DNA of 9,758 nucleotides from contig DAGU01000082.1 in NCBI GenBank assembly GCA_002498285.1, forward strand, positions 1 through 9,758, given 5' to 3'. Shown one piece after another: positions 5,383 to 9,758 of this stretch (positions are counted from its first letter, which is position 1; each line of letters opens with the position of its first letter). The notes under the pieces are model-generated. The model searched no databases. It saw only the letters and a program-made list of their open reading frames with translations, and was not told the DNA's origin. The position numbers and the translations under genes were made by a program. This DNA is from Methanomassiliicoccus sp. UBA386 (GTDB lineage: Archaea; Thermoplasmatota; Thermoplasmata; Methanomassiliicoccales; Methanomassiliicoccaceae).

Positions 5383-6399
5383 ATGAGCATGACATCAAAA
5401 GAAAGGATAATCGCAGCGATCAACAAGGAAGAGGTCGACAGGGTGCCCATAGGCCCGCCTTTCCAGGGCTACTGGTCCCTTGGCCTTGAGGGAGTGAAGG
5501 TAGGAGATTCCATCGAACGTCCCATGATGGCCGCCAAGGCCCAGATGGCCACCCTGAGGTCCTGCGAGTTCGACCTGCTGGAGACCATGTGGGACTGGCT
5601 TTCGCCGGTGGAGGCCCTGGGATGCGAGGTGAAGATCCCCGACTTCGGCTCCATCCCGACCTGGAGCAACATCATCAATGAGCCGGAGGACCTGGACAAG
5701 GTCGTTATCCCCGATCCGAAGGAGGACTACCGGTTCAAAGCGTCGATGGAGACCACCCGCATCCTGGCCCAGGAGCTGGGAAAAGAGAAGTTCCTTGCCC
5801 AGACCATGGTGTCCCCCTTCACGCTGGCGGGGGAGATGCGCGGGGTGGAGACCATGATGATGGACACGGTCATGGACCCCGACTTCGTGCATAGCCTCCT
5901 CAGGAAGGCGACCGAGGTGATGAAGGAGTACCTCAAGGTGGCGGTGACCTCGGACGCGGACGGCGTCATCCTGTGCGATCCGACCGCCTCGGGGTCGCTG
6001 ATCTCCAAGGAGCACTTCGTGGAATTCTCGCAGCCATACATGCGGGAGTGCGGCAAGGTCGTGCGGGACGCCGGGAAACACCTCCTGATCCACATCTGCG
6101 GGGACACCAGCGATCGCCTGGACGACGTGGTCGATGTCGGCGCCGACATCTTCTCGATGGACTACCAGGTGGATGTCGGCTACGCCCTAGAGCAGGTCGG
6201 CGACAAGCAGACCATACTGGGTAACGTGAAGCCCGCTCAGACCCTGTTCAGCGGAACGCCCGACGATGTGCTCGCTGAGTCCAGGGCATGCATTGAGAAG
6301 GCGGCCGGGCGGGCCTTCATCCTCGGGGCGGGATGCGACGTCGCTCCCGGAACGCCGCTTGAGAACGTGGAGGTATGGAAGAAAGTCGTCCGCCGATGA
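5383..6399 (+). CDS. MtaA/MtbA-like (UroD-family) methyltransferase 2, complete zinc site
   Basis: A 338-residue paralogue of the 2637-3668 product, in the MtaA/MtbA methylcobamide:thiol methyltransferase branch of the UroD superfamily. Shared blocks: DRVPIGPPFQGYW, AKAQM, SPFTLAGEMRGVET, GVILCDPTASGSLIS and HICGDTS. The zinc motif is complete: H237-x-C239 and C318 in GAGCDVAPGTPLENV, matching the H-x-C-x(n)-C ligands of MtaA/MtbA that activate the CoM thiol. Start ATG 5383 has GGAGG (5371-5375) at 7 bases, and the gene follows the permease stop by 20 bases, so the two are co-transcribed. An in-frame ATG at 5389 is less well spaced. The gene is visibly richer in G/C at third codon positions than methyltransferase 1. 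The methyl donor would be a methylated corrinoid protein encoded elsewhere; none is in this window. Use of a thiol other than CoM is possible. Confidence 0.9.
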   Translation: MSMTSKERIIAAINKEEVDRVPIGPPFQGYWSLGLEGVKVGDSIERPMMAAKAQMATLRSCEFDLLETMWDWLSPVEALGCEVKIPDFGSIPTWSNIINEPEDLDKVVIPDPKEDYRFKASMETTRILAQELGKEKFLAQTMVSPFTLAGEMRGVETMMMDTVMDPDFVHSLLRKATEVMKEYLKVAVTSDADGVILCDPTASGSLISKEHFVEFSQPYMRECGKVVRDAGKHLLIHICGDTSDRLDDVVDVGADIFSMDYQVDVGYALEQVGDKQTILGNVKPAQTLFSGTPDDVLAESRACIEKAAGRAFILGAGCDVAPGTPLENVEVWKKVVRR

Positions 6400-6431
6400 A
6401 CTGAGTGGCCCGATCCCCAAACCCCTTCCAT

Positions 6432-6441
6432 CAATATTTTT
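6432..6441 (+). terminator. T-rich terminator after methyltransferase 2
   Basis: CAATATTTTT, followed by ATAATAG, begins 32 bases after the stop codon. It is identical to the ten bases after methyltransferase 1. Likely the end of the permease-methyltransferase transcript, since no + strand gene follows. Confidence 0.45.
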
Positions 6442-6511
6442 ATAATAGAACTTAGGCGAGCAAATCCGAACACCGCATCCCGTTCCGCGTCCAGAGCTTG
6501 TCCTCTCGAGT

Positions 6512-6825
6512 TCAAGAGTCTCGCCGGCGCGACCTCACCTGACCGCCCATGGTCCGCTTGACAACAGATGGCGGGAGCTCGATCGTCCTACGCTTCCCAT
6601 GCTCGTACTTCGAGGCGCCTCGCTTGAGCTTGATGCCCGTCTCAATGCCTCGCCCGTGAAGAAAATGAAGTCGTCCAGCATATCGCATGCTCCGTCGGCT
6701 AGTGGTCTTCGCACGATGATGCCGCGAGCGAGCATCTGCTCGATGAGCTCCTTGAATACTCGGCTGCCAGTGACGCGATCGTTGTGTGATCCGGTGCATT
6801 CATGCCGATGAATAACACTCGTCAA
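6512..6825 (-). pseudogene. Small nuclease-like gene (possible PD-(D/E)XK fold), one-base frameshift
   Basis: From TTG 6825 the frame reads RVTGSRVFKELIEQMLARG then IIVRRPLADGACDMLDDFIF and then turns to Ser/Arg-rich sequence. One frame over, HGRGIETGIKLKRGASKYEH and RTIELPPSVVKRTMGG lead to a stop at 6512. Restoring one base in AAAA 6662-6665 joins them as DDFIFLHGRGIETG, giving 104 residues. The repaired order, a helix with conserved-looking Glu, then G-I-I-V-x-R-P-x-x-D, then a strand ending in IKLK, resembles small PD-(D/E)XK nucleases such as intron-associated or Holliday-junction types. That resemblance is by eye, and the acidic residue normally two before the strand Lys is not evident. 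A TATA-like box (6846-6853) sits about 25 bases before the TTG, fitting a leaderless transcript. It is probably decayed, or hit by an assembly error. Confidence 0.45.
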
Positions 6826-6845
6826 AAATGCCCCTCGCCTGAGCG

Positions 6846-6853
6846 ATATATTG
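6846..6853 (-). promoter_or_regulatory. TATA-like box upstream of the nuclease-like gene
   Basis: AATATATC on the minus strand, centred about 25 bases before TTG 6825. The spacing fits a leaderless archaeal transcript starting at or near that codon. Confidence 0.3.
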
Positions 6854-7034
6854 CGACGTGAAGTGTCAAGGTCGGGCTGTAATCACTTGTACTAGCGATG
6901 AGCTCTCAATCCGTATGCGAGGGGCCGTTGATGCGCCCGGATATAATGGCGAGCGCCCCCCAATAAGCTGCCCTTTGCGCCACATTTCTTGAACCTGTCA
7001 GGATGTTCGACAGTTGGAGGGGGCGGAGCAAGGA
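6854..7034. other. Gap with no firm gene
   Basis: No RNA gene, repeat or convincing coding region is seen. One weak minus-strand frame from GTG 7062 to TAG at 6892-6894 (56 codons) overlaps the helicase stop in a GTGA arrangement and contains EHPDRFKKCGAKGSLLGGA, but it has a proline-rich start and no other support. Confidence 0.4.
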
Positions 7035-7053
7035 GCGCCGCGACATGCGGCGC
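7035..7053 (-). terminator. GC-rich hairpin just after the helicase stop
   Basis: GCGCCGC (7035-7041) and GCGGCGC (7047-7053) are perfect complements around a 5-base loop, starting 5 bases past the helicase stop. No T tract follows on the minus strand, so termination is uncertain; it may instead protect the mRNA 3' end. Confidence 0.4.
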
Positions 7054-7058
7054 CGGGT

Positions 7059-9758
7059 TCACGACCCCATGTACACCAGCCTGCCCGAGTCCTCGCGGAT
7101 ACTGTTGTCTCGGACCAGCCGTTCAATGGCCTCCGAGATCCTAGCCTGTATCGCCGAGCCCGTTCTCTGGAAGCCGAACAGCTTGGCCGTCTCCCTTACG
7201 AGGTCCTCGGATGGCATGCTGATCTGCCCCCTCAGTATGAAGGCCGTGCCGTTTACGATCTCCGCCATAGGTATTTCTCCGATCTTCCTCTTCGACTCCG
7301 GATCGTCACCCGGCGTCCTGAAGCCATCATAGTCCTCCGGCATCCTGCCGCTCGGCCAGAGCACCTCGGAGACGTCGCCGTCGGTCGTCAGGATGGATGT
7401 CTGGGAGAGCGCACGTCTTACCCGGTCCACGAACTTCTCGGTGCACTTGTTCACGTTCCAGTATGGCGCCAGACGCTTGGCCGCCATCGACAGGAGCACT
7501 GGGCCTTCAATATCCACAAGGCGCTCCAGCTCCTCTCTCATCCTCCAATCCTCGAACGAATCGCCCGAGTCGTCGTGCATGTAGCTCTGACGATAGATCT
7601 CGTATTCCTCCAGCGTCGTGAGCGATCCTCGGTCGATTATCGGAAACGCCTCTTCCCCCTCGACCTCTTCCTCCGGGGGCTCAACATCCGGTTGGACATC
7701 TATCTTGACAGTGGGCGACGCGGACCGCTCCAGCTTAGCCCGCCCAACGGCCTTCTCGATCTTCTCCAGCTCCTGTTTAGGACTATGCCACCAGTCGGTG
7801 GACCAGATGCGGTGCAGCTTCCAGCCGAGCCCCTCGAGAACGCTCTGCCTTAGCTCATCCCGGTCCCTCGCGGTCTTGGAACGATGATAGCTGGCGCCGT
7901 CGCACTCGATCCCCAGAAGATAGCTCCCCTCTCTTTCCGGATCAACGATGGCCATATCTATGCGGTAGCCGGAACAACCGATTTGGTGATGTACTTCGTA
8001 TCCAAGAGAGCGCAGCGCCTTGCTCACCTCCTCCTCGAAGAACGATTCAGTCTGAGCATCGGGATCGGTCGTGGCCACTTCCGCCAGGGCAGCGGTCCCC
8101 CGCTCCGCGTAATCGAGGAAGTACTTGAGGTCCCTCACCCCCTTGGCGCGCGTCCTGGACAGATTGATCTGGTCGGCCGTGATCGACGAGAAGACCATCA
8201 CCTCCCAGCGCGCTCTCGTTATAGCGACGTTCAGTCTCCTCTCGCCGCCTGTCTTGTTGAGCGGACCGAAGTTCATCGATATCTTGCCGGCCCGATCTGG
8301 TCCGTAGCACACGGAGAACAGTATCACGTCCCGCTCGTCGCCTTGGACGCTCTCGAGGTTCTTGACGAAGATCGGTTCTTCGACCCCTTCGCTCAGGGCT
8401 TCCAGCTCTGGATCACTGTCCTTCGCCTTATCTAACAGGTCCTCTATCAGCGCCTGCTGGGATATGCTGAACGTCACCACGCCGATGGAGTGTTTCGACA
8501 GGTCGGGGCTCTTAAGGCGGCGGACGATCTCCTTCACCACTGCCTCCGCTTCTACCCTATTGGTCCGGGAGGCGCCGGCGTCATAGACGCCTTGGACTGC
8601 CCTGAACTTGACCGCGGTAGCGCTCCGGGGGGACGGGAAAGTGATCAGGCCATTGCCGTAGTATTGTTTGTTGCTGAAAGCAATGAGGCTCTCATGCCGG
8701 CTCCGGTAGTGCCAGCGGAGGTATTGCTCGGGCAGCTGGGCCGCGATGCACTCGTCCAGGATGCTCTCCATATCCTCGACCAGGTCCTCGTCCGCATCGG
8801 TGAGCTCGTCCGAGTCCGTCCGATTGAAGAAGTTGGTCGGCGGCAGCTGCTTCGGGTCTCCGACCACCACGAGGCTCGTCCCTCGGGCGATGGCCCCCAC
8901 TGCATCCCATACCGGCATCTGGGAGGCCTCGTCGAACACCACCAGGTCGAACGGCGGGTAGGAGGCGTCGATGTACTGCGTCACCGAGGTGGGGCTCATG
9001 AGCCAGCACGGCTTAAGGTGAGGGAGCAGATTGGGGATCTTCTTGATCAGCGCGCGGACCGGCAAGAGCCGGCGCTGCTTCTCCATCTCCCTCTTGAGGA
9101 TGCCCAGCTCGGAATTCCCGTTCTCGTTGCCGGTGGTCGAGGGTAGCCTGCTGGCCAGCCTTGCCCGGGTCTCGGCGACGGTCAGCTGCTGGAATTTGCC
9201 GTCAAGCGATCGGAAGTCCATTATCTTCTTCTCGAAGTCCTGGCTGTAGAACCTGTTGAGGGCGGCATCGGACGATATTTCTCGCTCTGCCCACTCGTGG
9301 TAGAAGCTCTTTCTGAACACCTCGACGATCTCGTTGGCGCCGATGTCCGAGGATTCGTACACCTCGGCCAGCTGGCCCAGTCCCATCGGGATGGCCTCTC
9401 TCCTCACCGCCCTCCAGTGGCACCACGCCTTGAACTCGGGGACGCCGTCCTGCAGCATGGAGATCGTTCTGCTGACATTCTCTATGAAGCCCTCCTGTCC
9501 GGGACTTCCCCACGCCTGCACCTCGTCCTTCCGGATCGACCTTTCGATGGCCCGCAGGCTCTCGTTCTGCTCATCGTAAGCGCCGACGTAGCTGCCCAGG
9601 GCTGCCAGTACTGCCCTCTGCTCATCGGGCGAGCCGTCCACGAACGATGCCCAGTGTTCGATGAGGGCTCGGAAAGAATCCTCATCGGGAACGAGTCGGC
9701 GAGCGTCCTGGCGGAGCATCGTGCACCTATCGGCCGCGTCCTCCACCCGATTCCAGTC
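7059..9758 (-). CDS. Large SF1 helicase - PD-(D/E)XK nuclease - DUF3320-type protein (partial, C-terminal part)
   Basis: At least 895 residues; the frame is still open at the window edge, so the GTG at 9746 is probably internal and the Walker A motif lies outside. Numbered from that GTG: a helical region (1-245); SF1 (Upf1/DNA2-like) motifs II DEAS (272-275), III GDPKQLPP (296-303), IV YRSRH (347-351), V ESVQGDERD (465-473) and VI LNVAITRAR (505-513). Then comes a Vsr/MTES_1575-like nuclease domain with YRIDMAI (D597), GIECDGASYH (E614, D616) and HRIWSTDWW (645-653). An acidic linker (685-700) leads to a C-terminal domain (about 735-895) resembling DUF3320. The whole matches long DUF4011-helicase-Vsr-type proteins, some reported as single-gene antiphage systems (my recollection is the Hhe type). 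It presumably unwinds and cleaves foreign DNA. All visible motifs are intact. Confidence 0.88.
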   Translation of the reverse strand, partial: DWNRVEDAADRCTMLRQDARRLVPDEDSFRALIEHWASFVDGSPDEQRAVLAALGSYVGAYDEQNESLRAIERSIRKDEVQAWGSPGQEGFIENVSRTISMLQDGVPEFKAWCHWRAVRREAIPMGLGQLAEVYESSDIGANEIVEVFRKSFYHEWAEREISSDAALNRFYSQDFEKKIMDFRSLDGKFQQLTVAETRARLASRLPSTTGNENGNSELGILKREMEKQRRLLPVRALIKKIPNLLPHLKPCWLMSPTSVTQYIDASYPPFDLVVFDEASQMPVWDAVGAIARGTSLVVVGDPKQLPPTNFFNRTDSDELTDADEDLVEDMESILDECIAAQLPEQYLRWHYRSRHESLIAFSNKQYYGNGLITFPSPRSATAVKFRAVQGVYDAGASRTNRVEAEAVVKEIVRRLKSPDLSKHSIGVVTFSISQQALIEDLLDKAKDSDPELEALSEGVEEPIFVKNLESVQGDERDVILFSVCYGPDRAGKISMNFGPLNKTGGERRLNVAITRARWEVMVFSSITADQINLSRTRAKGVRDLKYFLDYAERGTAALAEVATTDPDAQTESFFEEEVSKALRSLGYEVHHQIGCSGYRIDMAIVDPEREGSYLLGIECDGASYHRSKTARDRDELRQSVLEGLGWKLHRIWSTDWWHSPKQELEKIEKAVGRAKLERSASPTVKIDVQPDVEPPEEEVEGEEAFPIIDRGSLTTLEEYEIYRQSYMHDDSGDSFEDWRMREELERLVDIEGPVLLSMAAKRLAPYWNVNKCTEKFVDRVRRALSQTSILTTDGDVSEVLWPSGRMPEDYDGFRTPGDDPESKRKIGEIPMAEIVNGTAFILRGQISMPSEDLVRETAKLFGFQRTGSAIQARISEAIERLVRDNSIREDSGRLVYMGS

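Noticed and set aside
5395..6093. 232-codon frame on - opposite methyltransferase 2
   Set aside because: His/Gly/Leu-rich antisense shadow of a strongly coding GC-rich gene.
2637..6399. Heme-synthesis uroporphyrinogen decarboxylase
   Set aside because: The H-x-C zinc motif, GVILCDPTASG block and permease context fit methyltransferases; no other heme genes are nearby.
7014..7853. Long + strand frame opposite the helicase C-terminus
   Set aside because: It lies antisense to a protein with recognisable nuclease and C-terminal domains, and its own product has no family pattern.
1..9758. Insertion sequence or integrase behind the decayed segments
   Set aside because: No transposase or integrase motifs, and no terminal inverted repeats or target duplications were found flanking 812-1943 or 6400-7058.

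Overview
The window looks archaeal, most likely a euryarchaeon of the Thermoplasmata type (Methanomassiliicoccales or an uncultured relative). The reasons are two MtaA/MtbA-type methyltransferase paralogues, TATA-like boxes upstream of several starts, short or absent leaders, a ribbon-helix-helix regulator, a small double-CxxC zinc-ribbon protein, and a surface-protein fragment with a C-terminal membrane anchor. This placement is inference; there is no rRNA or other marker gene here.

Layout. 1-61 is the tail of a + strand gene that abuts, end to end, a small zinc-ribbon gene (62-298, -). A small uncharacterised helical protein follows (348-689, -). From about 812 to 1943 lies a poorly preserved stretch: a 49-codon gene that reads through only if two single bases are restored (990-1137), a shard of reading frame, and the C-terminal part of a surface protein broken by one missing base (1519-1943, -). 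Next is a ribbon-helix-helix regulator (1940-2431, -). Across an AT-rich 200-base gap, divergently oriented, is the core of the window on the + strand: methyltransferase 1 (2637-3668), an APC-family permease (3965-5362) and methyltransferase 2 (5383-6399). The permease and methyltransferase 2 are only 20 bases apart and form an operon; methyltransferase 1 has its own T-rich end and the permease its own promoter. 6400-7058 holds another frameshifted small gene, possibly a PD-(D/E)XK-like nuclease (6512-6825, -), and otherwise nothing firm. From 7059 to the window end is the C-terminal 895+ residues of a large SF1 helicase / PD-(D/E)XK nuclease / DUF3320-type protein (-), an architecture associated with defence.

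How it may work together. The two methyltransferases and the permease suggest uptake of a methylated or amino-acid-like compound and transfer of its methyl group to a thiol, but no corrinoid protein or substrate-specific methyltransferase is encoded here. Methyltransferase 2 keeps the full H-x-C...C zinc site, while methyltransferase 1 has Asp in place of the last Cys, so the pair has probably diverged in function. The permease and regulator promoters share a TGTA(T/A)TACA palindrome just downstream of the TATA box, which makes the regulator a candidate repressor of both. A 13-bp inverted repeat lies in the permease leader and ends 3 bases before its ribosome binding site.

Four single-base losses, each repairable inside a homopolymer, fall in about 1 kb of small genes, while about 6.5 kb of long genes shows none. 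That suggests real decay of dispensable DNA, though assembly error is not excluded.
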